From the NCBI GenBank assembly GCA_013397075.1, contig VWZS01008191.1, positions 396,250 to 460,249 of the forward strand: a stretch of DNA of 64,000 bases, read 5' to 3'. The position numbers were made by a program, and so were the translations under genes. The DNA is from Rhabdornis inornatus. Its lineage: Eukaryota > Chordata > Aves > Passeriformes > Rhabdornithidae. The notes beneath the pieces are model-generated. The model saw only the letters and a list, made by a program, of their open reading frames with translations. It searched no databases and was not told where the DNA came from. The stretch's first letter is position 1. Every line of letters starts with the position of its first letter. This document shows, in pieces, positions 48,555-61,065 of the stretch.

Positions 48555-49010
48555 CTATGGATGAGGAGCTGGACAAGCCCCAGCCATGCGGATTTGCAGC
48601 CCTGGGAGGGCTGGAGCCCCTCTGGAGCCAGGCTGGGACAGCTGGGGGGGCTCACCTGGAGAGGAGAAGGCTCCAGGGAGAGCTCAGAGCCCCCGGCAGG
48701 GCCTGAAGGGGCTCCAGGAGAGCTGGAGAGGGACTGGGGACAAGGCATGGAGGGACAGGGCACAGGGAATGGCTTGAAACTGAAAAAGGGCAGGGATGGA
48801 TGGGATATTGGGAAGGAATTCCTGGCTGGGAGGGTGAGGAGGTCCTGGCACAGGGTGCCCAGAGAAGCTGTGGCTGCCCCTGGATCCCTGGAAGTGTCCA
48901 AGGATGGGGCTTGGAGCCACCTGGGATAGTGGGAGGTATCCCTCCCATGGCAGGGGGTGGCACTGAATGATCTCTGCAGACCCTTCCAACCCAAACCATC
49001 CCGTGATTAA
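48555..49010 (+). mobile_element. CR1 3' copy, about 455 bp
   Basis: The most complete copy of the window. It includes atgaggagctggacaagccc, tggagcccctctggagccag, ctcacctggagaggagaagg, cagagaagctgtggctgccc and accatcccgtgatt. The Pro/Ser-rich reverse frame of 167 codons (48491-48994) and two other reverse frames over it are repeat artefacts. Confidence 0.93.
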
Positions 49011-49642
49011 AAAATAAATACATGTGGCAAGACTCACAGAGGCTGGAAAGTTCTCTGATGGGCTCTGGCAGAGTGTGAATTGTCCCACTTTGCAGTGCTG
49101 CTTTGTAAAAAAACAACCTGAGGGTGGAAAACAAAGCAAACCAAGTTTGTAAAGCAGTGCAGGCTGCACCTTGAGCAGGCAGAGGGGTTTGCATTGTGAG
49201 ACATCTGTCTCAGGCTGATCAAAAAGCCTCTCACTCACAAGTGAAGTGATTTTCCTGGTGCTGGGAAAAGAGATGAACTTCCAGTGAATGCCTCTGAGCA
49301 CAAATGAGTCGCTCTGGCTTTGATGTCAGCTCAGGCTGGAATTGTGCCCTGCAGGAGAGGGACCCAGAGCTGCCACTGCTGGAATCCTGCAGCTCTTTGG
49401 ATGGAACATGATCCAGCCAAGATCATCTCCTTACACACCTGAGCTGATCCTACAAACCTGTTCCTGAGGGCAGGAAGGAAAAGCATGGCTGAAACATCCA
49501 GGAAAGCCTGAATTCCATCTGTTCTGTCAGTGAGGGCTGTGGAGTGGCCTTGGGGAGCCCCAGTTGCTTCAGTGGCGTGATCTGGTGGATTGCTCCGGTT
49601 CAGATCTCCCAGGAAGATCGTTTTCTCCCAAAAAACCCTTGA

Positions 49643-49687
49643 AGAAATGGTCCCATCCAGAATTCCCCTCTGGATGGGACCATTTCT
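49643..49687. repeat. Perfect 19-bp inverted repeat with a 7-nt loop
   Basis: Arm 1 at 49643-49661 (AGAAATGGTCCCATCCAGA) is the exact reverse complement of arm 2 at 49669-49687, with attcccc between them. Pairing does not continue beyond 19 bp. The sequence is not a recognised part of CR1 or the LTRs. Confidence 0.95.
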
Positions 49688-50006
49688 CTCTCTTGACTAC
49701 AGAAGGAAACTGGGGGGAGAATCTCAGGCTTAAATATCTGCATTTTAGAGATGTCACACCCAGAAGGAGGTTCCCACCCTCACCTTCCCTGCTGCCATCA
49801 GAGCTGCAACTCCCCCAGGCTTTCAGGAGAGCAGTAACTGCAAAGAATTTGGTCCACAGCACATTGCAGGATCCAAAATATCCACTGCATCTTTAATCTT
49901 TTGTATGCTAATACACGTCTAGACAAACCAGGACAGCTTGTGCTGAGCTCAGCTCCCTGCTGCTCCTCTGGGATACTGAAAATTACATGAGCAGCAGTGA
50001 AGAGGC

Positions 50007-50124
50007 TTTTATTTTATTTTATTTTATTTTATTTTATTTTATTTTATTTTATTTTATTTTATTTTTTTAAATTTTATTATTATTTCATTTTGTTTCATTT
50101 TATTTCATTTAATTTTATTTTATG
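50007..50124. repeat. (TTTTA)n pentanucleotide array
   Basis: About 11-12 perfect TTTTA units lie at 50007-50065. They pass into degenerate TTTCA/TTTTA sequence up to about 50124. Confidence 0.95.
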
Positions 50125-50286
50125 GTGGAAAGTTTTCTGACTTTTCAACACCAGCCTTTCAACTTGGCAAATGAAAACATACCTGGAATAGATGAGGGAC
50201 TAATCTGAGAGAGACTGCTGTCATGATTGATTATGTACAAACACATTCTATATCCACAAAAAATAAAAGTTGAGTAGCCAATACAT

Positions 50287-50315
50287 AATGGGTGAGCAAT
50301 GAGTGCTCACCCATT
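50287..50315. repeat. Perfect 12-bp inverted repeat with a 5-nt loop
   Basis: AATGGGTGAGCA at 50287-50298 pairs exactly with TGCTCACCCATT at 50304-50315, with atgag as the loop. Confidence 0.93.
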
Positions 50316-50938
50316 TTGGGGTGGAGGTACAAGGTTTATATTCTTTCTGCCCTGTCCTCCTTTTATCCTTATTTTCCCACTGGTGGAGATAAAATGGGAA
50401 AAGGAAAAAGTAAGAGGAAACCAAACATCCAAACTGCTGAATAAGCTGCAAGCAGTTCCCTTCTGAGACCTGTAATCAGAAAAGGGATTGAATGGTCCCC
50501 ATCCAGTCCTTCTCTGCCTGCATTTGGAAATTGTGATTATACCACCAGAGGCACATCTCACAGTGATGATATGAATCCTAAAATGCCCTCCTGTGCTGGG
50601 AATACAGGATGGGCTTATCCATCTTCATCAAAATAAATCAAGAGCCTTTGTAAAGAAGATTTCCAGCCATAGGTCACCACATTGCCTGGAAGCTGCAATT
50701 TAGGAAGAAAAATGTGATTAAACTTCTCTCAGTTTCTGATATGGGGTATGTGGCAGGGTGTCTAAAGCTGTGGAGTTACACACAGCCTCAGAACACCTTG
50801 AGGGAATGTTGTGTGTTCCCAGAGGAGAGCCAATAAAGCAAATTCAGTTACTCCCCTTCTAATTGCATTCGAATTTGGTGAATTTTGCTGAGCCAACGTC
50901 ATTAACAGTGATCAAAGACTCCTCAGCAGTGGTACCCA

Positions 50939-50978
50939 GGAGCTGGGAAAACTGGGAAAGCTGGGAAAGCTGGGAAAG
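50939..50978. repeat. 9-bp tandem repeat (agctgggaa), 4 copies
   Basis: Four units, one with aactgggaa, precede gtctcctgg. The resulting frame would repeat Trp-Glu-Ser, which is meaningless without other support. Confidence 0.85.
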
Positions 50979-51130
50979 TCTCCTGGGCTGTTCCTCTAAT
51001 TGCATCAGGATAAGATGTCAGGGCAAAAACAGAGCTGAAGGAGACATCCCAGCTCTGATACATTATTGGGATGTTATGACATTGGACCTGAAATTGCACA
51101 GAAAAAATGAGGCTTCCTTGGATTAAGGCA

Positions 51131-51400
51131 GCTCTCTGGAGCTCTCTGGAGTTGACTGGAGTTGTCTGGAGCTCTCTGGAGTTGACTGGAGTTGTCTGGA
51201 GGTCTCTGGAGCTGACTGGGGCTCTCTGGAGCTGCCTGGAGCTCCCTGGAGTTGACTGGAGCTCTGTGGAGCTCTCTGAAAGTGTCTGGAGCTGTCTGAA
51301 ACTGCCCGGAGCTCTCTGGATCTGTCAGGATCTTTCTGGAACTCTCTGGAGCTGCCTGGAGCTGCCTGGAGCTTGTCTTGAGCCCTCTGGAGCCCCCTGG
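51131..51400. repeat. 10-bp minisatellite (consensus GCTCTCTGGA), about 24-27 copies
   Basis: Twenty-four units in exact 10-bp register fill 51131-51370, then degenerate units continue with a small shift to about 51400. Variants are mainly at bases 2-6 (GTTGACTGGA, GTTGTCTGGA, GCTGCCTGGA). At 51141-51200 the order GCTCTCTGGA, GTTGACTGGA, GTTGTCTGGA occurs twice, giving a 30-bp higher-order unit. The 126-codon frame over it shows a 10-residue periodicity because ten codons equal three units. It is not a credible gene. Confidence 0.95.
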
Positions 51401-53069
51401 AGCAGCTGTTTGAGCAGCACTAAGAGAAAAGGAACAAACTCCTGTAGGGCACCGTGGAGGCTGAGACCAAGCTGGGAAAAGCTGTGATGTTCCTGCCAGG
51501 AAGAAGAGTGTGAGTCTGGCTGGCAGCTCCTCCAGGAAACATCTGGCTCACACCAACCCAGCTGATTCCTGTCCAGTGATGGAGAGATGCTGAAAGCTGC
51601 TGGTCCTGGGAGGGGCTCAGGAGGATTTTGGGGCTGAAGCTGAAAAGCACAAGGAACCCTGAGGGTTTGGGGGGCACAGTGGGGCAGGTGGAGAGAGAAG
51701 AGGACACTGGTGTTCAGTCAGGGAGGGAGGAAGAAGAGGAGTCTCCCCTTTGCTGAGCACAGGACTACCTGGAAAGGGAAACCATGACAGAAGGGTCTGG
51801 AGCTACAGGGGTGTTACCTCAAAAATTGTTCAAAACTTTTGGGCCTCAGTGCTGGTGACTCTGGATGCAAGTCCAGAGGATCCTCTGGCAAGAGATTCCT
51901 CCTTCCACTCCTCTTTGCAGCTGGAGAGCTCTGCTTCAGGCCTGTCTACGTTTGATAAAACTCAAACTTGTACATCAGTGCTGGCTCATTCACTGGGCCA
52001 AACTTAAACAGGCAGTGCTACTCGTCTTCTTCTTGTTCCCAGCTTATCCCTGCCAGCCAGGGGGTGATTTCTTCTCCTCAGCTTGCTCAGGGTGAAAGAA
52101 AACCCAAACACCCCAACATCCTATCTAAACCTCCCCTCTTTTCATTTAAAACAATTCCTTGCTGTCCTGTCGCTATCTACACATTTTTAAAGATGCTCTC
52201 CCTCCTTTTCATGATCTCCTTTTGGATCTGGGATGGGTGCAGCACGTTTTCCTGCTGATGGGAGTCAGAGCAGCACCCTTTTGGCATGGCATGCACAGGG
52301 AGCTATGTGGCAGCTCTAGGAGGTGTCCATGTGTCTGTCTCCATCCTCAGGGATGAACTCCTTGCTGTGACTGAGGCTGGTGGGGTCACCAGGAGAAGGA
52401 CAAAGAGCATGAAGAGCATCCCACAGTGGAGAAAGGAGTGGTGCTGTCCTTCAGGGCATCACTCCTCCCTCCTGCCCAGCCCAGGAATGGTGCAGAGGAT
52501 GATTTTCACCCTCTTGGACCAACATTTGCATCTGTTCTAGTCCAGACCTGCTCTTTGCAGAGCTGTGTCCTGCCTCCCAGAGCTGCAGTTCCTTTTGAGC
52601 AGAGCATTCATTTGTCTCTGTTTACTCACCAAGAGGGTTGAGGGGGATGTGCTGATACCAGGCTGAGCAGCATTCTGAGATTCTGGGGACAGTTACTATG
52701 ACAAATGCACGAGGCTCCTTCAGATGCAAAGTGCCAAACAAGCTGTAGAGAAGCTGTCACAGCAATGGACGACGGCATTGCCTGATCCTCTTTCCCATTT
52801 CTTGTGGAGTGTCAGGATTCTCGGGCTTCCAATCACAAGGTTTGGGGTTTTTTCCATATCAGCCACCCTTTTTTGTCTAGGTTAGCAACCCTGGAGCCCC
52901 TCTGAATTTCCCCACATTTCCAGTAGTCATTAAAAAATCAAGATCTCAGTGCCAGTTTTGGGATTTTGGGGGCAGCTGAAGAACGAAAGTAGATGAAAAT
53001 GTGGAAACTGAATGTGTTAAGTGGCACCAGAGAGCCAACCTGGTGTCTTGTCCTTCTCAGAAGTTTGCT
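51401..53069. other. Intergenic, no gene seen
   Basis: Follows the minisatellite. No recognised element. Confidence 0.55.
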
Positions 53070-53325
53070 GTGGGTTAATTTAACGGGGATTTTGGGAAGG
53101 AATTTTTCTCTATGAGGGTGGTGAGATGGTGAGACCCTGGCACAGGTGCCCAGAGAAACTGTGGCTGCTCCTGGATCCCTGGGAATGTCCAAGGCCAGGT
53201 TGGACAGGGCTTGGAGCACCCTGGGACAGTGGAAGGTGTCCCTGCCCATGGCAGGGAGGTAGAACCAGATTTTTAAGGTTCCTTCCAACCCAGATTGTTT
53301 GAGGGCTCCATGATTTCCCTCAATG
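53070..53325 (+). mobile_element. CR1 3' fragment
   Basis: gattttgggaaggaattttt starts it, with a small tggtgaga duplication at about 53122. It ends near gttccttccaacccagattg. Confidence 0.92.
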
Positions 53326-54369
53326 GATCTGAGTGCAGACTGCACTAAAACGTGCTTGAAAACATTTTAAATTTGCAGCCCAAGTTCAGCCATTGCTGTT
53401 GAAAACACCAGGGAAGCTGCAGATGCAAAAAGTGGATTTTTCAGGCTTCTGGATCTTTCAAGCAATCCCTCAGAGAAAAAGAGTCTCTCAAACAAACAGG
53501 AAAGAAATGAATGTTTGCTTAAAATGCTAAGCATATCCTAATTAGTAAATAAAGTGTAATTCAAATAAGGCTTAAATATTCCTGCCTGACACTGTTATGC
53601 CACTTGTGATATTTCTGTGTGTAGTAGGAGAGATGAAAAAAAAAACCCACAAAATAGATGAAAATCAATGCAAAAAGAAATAAAGATTAAAAATGGAGAT
53701 TCAGATTCCAGTCTTTCATTGAAGATCCTTTGGAATGAGCAGAAAATAAATCTCCCCAAACTTAATCAAATACAGTTTCCCAAGAGCAGGGTGGTTTTTT
53801 TTTACAGGTAGGAGCTGAAGCGCGGACACAGCCACAGCAACAGCCCCTCTTTTATTAAGACAAATAAAACATGACATTAATCTATTGAAGACAATTGTAG
53901 GAACACCACATAACCTTCACCTCTGGGTGAGATCCCCGGAACTCTTTACAGCACTGACTTATCTGAGTTTGTACAAGCCAGGCTGTTAATCATTTATTTA
54001 ATTCTGTTTTCTGACCTGTGACCAAGGAAAGTCTGTGGCTCAGTTTTCACTCCTGAACCTTTTACCCCTTGCTGACCCTTTTCTGCTGACTTTATTGAAG
54101 TCAAGTGGAGGTGTCTATTTTCTCTTATTTATGCTCCAGCGTGTTGCTCTCTGAAACTCTGGTGCATTAATAAATGTGCTGCCAATCTTAATATACCCCA
54201 TGCTGGTCATGGGGCAGAGCATGGCCTTGGTGAGAGCTTCTCCTTTACAGACAACATAAAGTCAATTTATATCTCTCCAGGTAAATTTTCACCCCTCATT
54301 GCTGGGATGAAAATCAGAATCCATTATGGTTATTGGAAAGAGGCCATGCTGGAAGGAGTGGTCAGGGAC

Positions 54370-54612
54370 AGAGACTGGGTGTGAACTGGAAGAGGGGAAA
54401 TTTAGGTTAAATATTAGGAAGAAATTCTTCCCTATGAGGGTGGTGAAGCCTTAGCAGAGGTTTCCCAAAGAATTTATGGCTGTTCCATCCCTGCAAGTGT
54501 CCAAGGTCGGGTTGGATAGGGCTTGGAGCAGCCTGGGACAGTGGAACGTGCCCTGTAGGTTAAACTGAATTAAGTTCTCTTCCAGCCCAAACCATTCTGT
54601 TCTGTAATTTCA
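54370..54612 (+). mobile_element. CR1 3' fragment
   Basis: aggttaaatattaggaagaa and cttccctatgagggtggtga lead to accattctgttctgtaattt. The ccctgcccatggcagg segment is deleted (gtgccctgtaggtt). Confidence 0.92.
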
Positions 54613-55212
54613 TGACTGAAGACCTCCAAGGGCAGTGCTTTTATCCAGGCACTCCTGAAGGTTTCTCCCACACCTGCACTTCCCAGTTGTACAACAAATT
54701 GCTTTGGCACCATTCTGACAGCGTGGCATTTGTTCTGTGCCACCAGGTGAGCCTGCAGAGCCCCAGGGGACATCCCAGGCCGTGCAGGACAGGGAGGAGG
54801 AGCACATCCACCCCTGGGTTTGTGTGGGTGCTATTCGGGCCATGTGTCCTCCCCAGGGCATCCCTGCTGTCTCAGGTGATGCTTTGGGAAGGGAAGCACT
54901 GAACAAACCACAGGGGCTCCTAAATTAACTTCTCCCACATCATTTCCAGGGGATTTTCTCCTCCTGTTTCACGTTGGACTCCACATCTTAAGAGTTTTAT
55001 TATTTATGGGTCGCTCTCAGCTGAAGGGAAGCAGATCATGTTTTATTGATGTCCTTTCAGATGGAACACAGGCTGGATGGCTCTTGGAGCATTTCCAGTC
55101 CCTCCACTTTGTCAGGGATTGCAAGGCTTGTACCAGCCCTCCCCACTGCAGAAAATCCTGCAGGTTTCCAGAGTTCTAGCTGGCAGTTACTACCAAGACA
55201 TTTACTTTTTAA

Positions 55213-55300
55213 GAAAAAAAAAAAAATACAACACAAAAACCAAAAACCAAAAGCATTTTTCCTTTTTCTTTTTTTTTTTTTTNTTTTTTTTTTTTTTTTG
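55213..55300. repeat. Poly(A) tract followed by a poly(T) tract with one N
   Basis: An A run (from 55213) and an A-rich stretch precede a T run from about 55268 to 55299, which contains an undetermined base at 55283. They could form a fold-back. Frames crossing the N are not usable. Confidence 0.85.
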
Positions 55301-56744
55301 TATATAGAGGCTGATAAATACACACGCACAAAAAAGGAAGATAAAAAAAGACAAAAATAAGTGAACTCAATTTGTCACAGTTCCCTTTTGCTCCCTAATT
55401 TTTTTGTGTGTGCTGTTACACCACAGTGATCTTTGACTTTGCATGTCTAATGGGTTACTCCTCCCCCTTTAATCAAGGGAACAATTGGCAAATCAGAGGA
55501 AAACAGCACTGGGAGATGCTCCGGAGCATTTTGGGCTTTAAGAACATTTTGTAAAAGCAGTTGTAAACTCAGGGACTTGCCTTGTACCTTGTCTTTATAA
55601 AAGTGGGGCTGCTGCTGTGGCTGTGTTAAGCAATAAATGGTGAAATATGTAGGAAAGCAGCTCCAAAATGCTCCAAATGCTCCAGTTTCTTTGAGGCTGC
55701 TGCCTGTCTGATACACAGAATTACAGGCATATGTTTTGTTCTTATTAACATGCAAGAAGCAGCAGCTTCTGCTCTTTTCCTTGGAATCATGTTCTCCAAA
55801 CCCAGCAAACTGCACAGGGCTGCAGTGGGAAGCTCCAGGATCCCGGATTTCATGTGAAGGAGCAGCAGGATCTGGTGGCACTCAGGGAATTCCTGTGCTG
55901 CAGGTGCTGTCCTTGGGGACAGGCACTTCCTGCAAACCACAGTGGTGAGGGGAGAATAAATCCATCTCCTTTTCCTGGGAAGTTTGCAAAGTTTGCAGCA
56001 CTGGGAGCTGCCTTCCTGATTTTTTTTTTTCTTTTTTCTTTTGCAGGCTGACAGCAGAAGTTAAACATGCAGAGATGATGTGCCTGTGGCTGCCCTAGTT
56101 TTTGGAAGCTTGAGGAAAATCTGGACAAGAGAGGAGAGATGGTTTTGCTGTGCCTCATCCCAGCCCTGCTTTTGATGGAGTCGAGGGTGGGATTGCTCAG
56201 CATCAGCTCAGCTCTAGGGAGGGTCCCCAAAGTCTTTGCAGGATAAGAGAATAAGAGGTGAGTGTGGCAGATTTTTGCCCAAGGTTACTCCCTGGGGAAG
56301 GTGCCAAAAACCCTGGCAGGTCCCACCAGCCTGGAGCAGCTGGAGGTCAGTGTTAGAGGCAGTGGAGAGGTGGTGGGAGCTGCAATGGGTACAGCCAGAC
56401 ATCAGACTTTCATCCCGAGGCTCTGCCTGACCCAAAAATATCAGCTCTGTGGGGCAAAGCAGATAAAAAAGGTCTCCATCCAGAGCCTGGCCTCATCCTG
56501 GGCACAGCTCCAGCAGAAGAAAGCTGTTCAGGGAGCTGGGAATGCCTCTCAGGAGGGCTGGTGTATGCAATCCAAGCCTCCCCTCTTTTCTCCTGCAAGG
56601 ACAAAGCTTTCTGCTCACTGCTGCTTGCAGCTCTGAGAGTCTCATGTGTTGAATGAGAACTGACCCTGACCCTCAGGGAGGTCCCTGGGGGACACGAGAG
56701 CCAGCAGGGCTGGGAAGGGCACAGAGGGGCTTGAGAAAGTGGGG

Positions 56745-57005
56745 CTGAATCACAGAATCATGGAATCATTTGGGATGGAGAGGATCTTAAAGCCCATCCA
56801 GTGCCCCCTCTTGCCATGCAGGGACACCTTCCACTGTCCCAGGTTGCTCCAAGCCCTGTCCAGCCTGGCCTTGAACACTTCCAGGGATCCAGGGACAGCC
56901 ACAGCTGCTCTGGACACCCTGTGCCAGGGCCTCAATACCCTCACAGGGAACAATTCCTCCCTAATATCCCATCTAAATCTACTTCCTCCAGCTCAAATTT
57001 GTTAT
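56745..57005 (-). mobile_element. CR1 3' fragment, antisense
   Basis: aatcacagaatcatggaatc through gccatgcagggacaccttcc and ctgtgccagggcctcaatac to aatatcccatctaaatctac. Confidence 0.92.
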
Positions 57006-58843
57006 GGTTAAAACCGTGCATGGTGCTTAGGGCTCCTCTCTCTCCACCTGTGCTTCATCCCAAAAACACCTCTTGGAAGACACATCCTGTTAGAGCTGTG
57101 CTGTGGGGATCTTCTGATCCCAGATCAGGAGGAATGTGAGGAGTCAGGAGGGTTTTATGCTCACTGCTGAGAAACCAGCTGTGTCTGAGCTGCCTCTTGC
57201 TCTGGGATTAGAAAAATAACCAACCTGACCAACTCCCTGACTATTTCTGTGGTTCTTTAAGCTCCATGTGCCTCCAGGAGGTCCCTTCTTAGCAGGACTT
57301 TGCAGTTCCAACCCAAGGCTCCTCTAGCACTCTCCAGTTCAGGGAAGGTTGATCTCCTGGAGGGGAGCCTGCCTTTGTGCTGAGCTGTGCAGAAAATCCC
57401 CATGAATCCCCTGCTTTGTTAAAAGCTGGAGTTTGTACGAAGTGAGCCCAGCTCTGGGATTTTCCCAAACACACCAGCACTCGCTCTGGCTTTGATCAGC
57501 AAAGAGAAGTCACCTCAGGAGGGTGTTTATTATTTTTTGTCTTGGGTTAGGGCTCGGATGTCTTTGGTGGGCATCTTCAAAAGCTGCCCTGGCCCCAGCT
57601 GCTGTGCAGATGACAACGAGCTGCTCTTTGAAGCTGGGATCTGTGTGCCTGGTGTGTCAGGCCTTTGTAGCACTGAGCATCCTTGCTTTGGGGTCAAGGA
57701 CCCCTCTGCCTCTGTTAAATTTCATGCCTGACATGAAGCTGTATCCCTGTGACTGGGAACAAGAGAGACTGACCAGCTTGGACAAGGAAATTTCACAAAA
57801 ATGAAGAGGAAACTGGGGCTCATTATTTTGTGTCCTGATTTTTGCTGGGGCAGAGTTAATTTTCTCCCTAGCAGCTGGTACAGTGCTTTATTTTGGATTT
57901 ATCATGAGGATAATGGTACCACACTGATTTTCTGGTTGTTGCTAAACTGTGCTTCACCATAAATCAAGGAATTTTCAGAGGAGCCATTAGAATGTATTTG
58001 TTATAAATATTCATTATATTAGTTGACAAATTGCTGGTCCCAAAGTTTTTTTATCTGCTCTCAGAGGTGGTGTGCTGGATCTTGGAGCTGTGTAACACCT
58101 GCAGGGTGTGTTCCCGCTTGTGTTGCTTGTCGCCTGTGGGAGCTGGGATAAGGTTATCCCACTGTTGATTTTGTAACACTGACAGGATGGAGCTGCTGGA
58201 AATAATCTGGTGTTTGTACTCATTATTCCCATCCAGACCTTGTGAGCCATCTATTGGTAATTACTAATTGTTATATTAGCAATATATTACCATTTATCTT
58301 TTCCCTTCAGAGACTCAATCCATGGGGATAACACCTCCCTTCGTCCTCCTCTTCTCCTCCAGGCTAACTACGAATTTTGAATATCCTTGGGATGTTCAAA
58401 CCATCATGTCCCCATTGCTGTAATTTCTGGGTGTCATCCAGGCCTTCACCTTGAGCAACCCTTTCAGAATTCCATGCAGAGACCTGCCCCAGTTCTGGAC
58501 AATTCCGAGTGGCAGGAGGTGTGGGATGGGCCCAGGGCAGTGGGCACCTCTGGTGTTTTGGAATGTCACCTCTGAACGAGTGCAGAATCTGGCCAAAATT
58601 ATTATCCTGGAAGAATAGAAGGGGGGAACCCCATGAATGTGTTTTTACCTGAGGTGTTTGGTGCCTCCTTGGGATAAATGGCCAAGCTTCCTCTTTGAAT
58701 AATTTTAAGGTTCTGCACAGCTCTTACCAGGAACAGCTGTGACCTGCTTCTCCCCACCTCCTTTCAAATGGTGTCTGGTTTTCTGGAACTGTTTTTACAC
58801 TGTTCTTTCTCCGCAGATGGAGCTGGATTAAGAAAAAAACATT
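57006..58843. other. Intergenic, no gene seen
   Basis: No repeat family recognised before the antisense LTR at 58849. Confidence 0.55.
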
Positions 58844-58848
58844 TCCTG

Positions 58849-59457
58849 TGTAACAGTGGTGGTGGTTTTTGTACCACTTAATTAATGGTTTGTTTGGAGT
58901 TTCCTTTGTTTTCACTCAGAGCCAGGATTAAAAAATACACGAAGGAAACTGATTTTCTTGTGTTTGGGCTTGGTTGTTTATTAAATCTTATCTAGAGTAC
59001 AGAAAGTTCTGCAACACTCCTAGCTACCAGCTAGAAGGCAGCAAAATGGAGCAAGATCCAGCTGCTACAAGGTCTCTTAAAGCTAACCAGTCCAATAGAG
59101 AATTAACACCCATATTATTTATACTTGTGACGCGATAATAAACTCCCATGACCCTCAGTGCAGCACTGACTGACCAACCAGAAACTACTGCCTGAAGTCA
59201 TGAAGAAGAAGGAGGAAGAAGACAGAAAATCCTCCATCTTGTCCCATATCTATTACTACATTATAAACCCCTCAAATTTTAAACCCTTCACCATGTGAAA
59301 TCACACACTTCTATTCAAACTACACACCAGTGATTTTAACTCCATCACTCAAATTTGGAGTCTTCTCCAAGGCCTCAGGTCAAAAGCAGTGTTTTCCTGG
59401 GGGTCAGTGCCAGAAAGCACAGAAAGCTCAAAAAACCCAGGTTTCTGGGATCCAACA
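58849..59457 (-). mobile_element. Solo LTR (subfamily A) with 5-bp target duplication
   Basis: The element starts TGTAACAGTGGTGG and ends CTGGGATCCAACA, about 609 bp. TCCTG lies directly on both sides (58844-58848 and 59458-59462). The antisense poly(A) signal (gtttattaaatc) and a TATA-like stretch (attatttatacttgtg) are present. No internal retroviral sequence adjoins it. Confidence 0.82.
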
Positions 59458-59857
59458 TCCTGGATGCCCTTTATTCATTCCTGATGGTGCAGGCCATCCC
59501 CTTATCCTCCCAGAACTCATCCAGCCCATCCTGTAGTAGTTCTGTGGTACCAATGCCACCCCTGTAGTTGTGGGGTGGCACCATGCAGGATTTTGGATCC
59601 TTTGTATCTGGAAAGAAGGAAAAGCGTGAAGAGCCCCATGTTCAAGTATGGCAGAAACATCCATCATCCCAATCTGAAAATTCTTCAGTTCTGAAACTCC
59701 AGGCATAAACCCCTGCAGGCATCAGCCAGCACAGCTCCAGTGGTTGCTCTGTGGGGTTCTTAATGATGCCACCACATTTTCACTGAAGGAGGGGCTCCAG
59801 TTTCAGTTTTGGAGGAGAAGAAGGGTGAAGAGCAGATGCATGTGGCAGAGGAAAACC

Positions 59858-60145
59858 ACAGAATCATGGAATTGCAGGATGGTTTGGGTTGGAAGGGACC
59901 TTTAAGATCATCTTGTTCCAAATCCATGCAGGGACTGCTTCTACTATCCCAGGTCACTCCGATCCCTGTCCAGCATGGCCTTGGACACTTCCAGGGATCC
60001 AGGACCAGCCACATCTTCCCTGGGCACCCTGTCCAGGGTCTCAGGCAGGAATTTCTTCCTAATATTGAATCCAAACCTGCTTTCCTTCAGCTTAAAGTCA
60101 TTTTCCTTGTCCTGTCACTCCATGCCCTTGTGAAATGTCCTTCTC
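59858..60145 (-). mobile_element. CR1 3' fragment, antisense
   Basis: ccacagaatcatggaattgc leads through ggtttgggttggaagggacc and cagggatccaggaccagcca to tccttgtcctgtcactccat. It lies between two antisense LTRs. Confidence 0.92.
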
Positions 60146-61065
60146 CAAGAGTGCTACCTTGATGAAATTAATAACTTATTTGTTATCCTTCAGCCTTGGA
60201 AAAAGGGCAAAATTATTTTTCTACCAGCCAGATACTGGAAGATTTCGTGCAAATCCTCATAAATCTTTAATGCTGGTAAAGAGCTCTACTCAAGCCCTCT
60301 TAAAGCTGCGAGGAGCTGAGCTGGGTTCTCCTTTCCTGTGAGATTCCCTGCTCTTGCTGTGCCAGAGCTGCAGGCAAACCAGGATGCATTGTATATTCTG
60401 AGCATCTGTGAGTGTGACCCAATTACTGCACAGGATCTGTCAGTGGAGAGCAGCACAGAGCACAGACGTGCCTGGTGCTGGAGCTAATTAGTATTTCCTT
60501 TGTAACTTCCGAAGGAGGTGGGGAGAGGGGGATATGTTGAGGAATATATTGGAAAAAAGTATTTCAGGAGCTTGCAGTTTTTATTTCAAGCCTGGCCAGG
60601 GTCCTTTCTGCCTGCACTTTGGTGCTGAAGTTGTAAAACCCAAAACATATCTACCTCTATAACTATCTACACACGTGTGTGTGCATATAAAAAAGACAGA
60701 AGTATATCTGGAAAATCTGTCAAGCTCAGAGTGCCAGCATATAATTAACAAAACAATCAATCTGGAGCGTAATAGACTGAGCTGCTCTTGCTGTCAGTGA
60801 AGAGAGATATTTAACCTTTTCTGGGCCAGAAAAGTAACAGTGGTGGAAATATTCACTGTCAAGCTGATTTGTACTAAGGAGGAAATGAGTTTTAACCCCT
60901 GGCTTGAGAAACCAGTTCTGGGAAAGGCCAAAAGCTGTGAATTCCCACAATGTTGATGTCAGTGCTGTGCACAACTGGTTTCTCCTGCTGGAGCTGAACT
61001 GGCAGGGCCAGAGGTGCACCATGAATTTGTGGATCTGCTGTGTGGGCAGCTCTGGAAAGAGGAGG

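Larger units (their letters stand above)
53326..56744. other. Intergenic, no gene seen apart from a CR1 and homopolymer tracts
   Basis: AT-rich at 53500-53760. Otherwise ordinary. Confidence 0.5.

Noticed and set aside
48491..48994. 167-codon Pro/Ser-rich reverse frame
   Set aside because: It lies antisense to the CR1 at 48555-49010. The same residues recur over every CR1 copy.
51107..51487. 126-codon frame with 10-residue repeats
   Set aside because: The periodicity is fully explained by the 10-bp minisatellite. No start context or similarity supports it.
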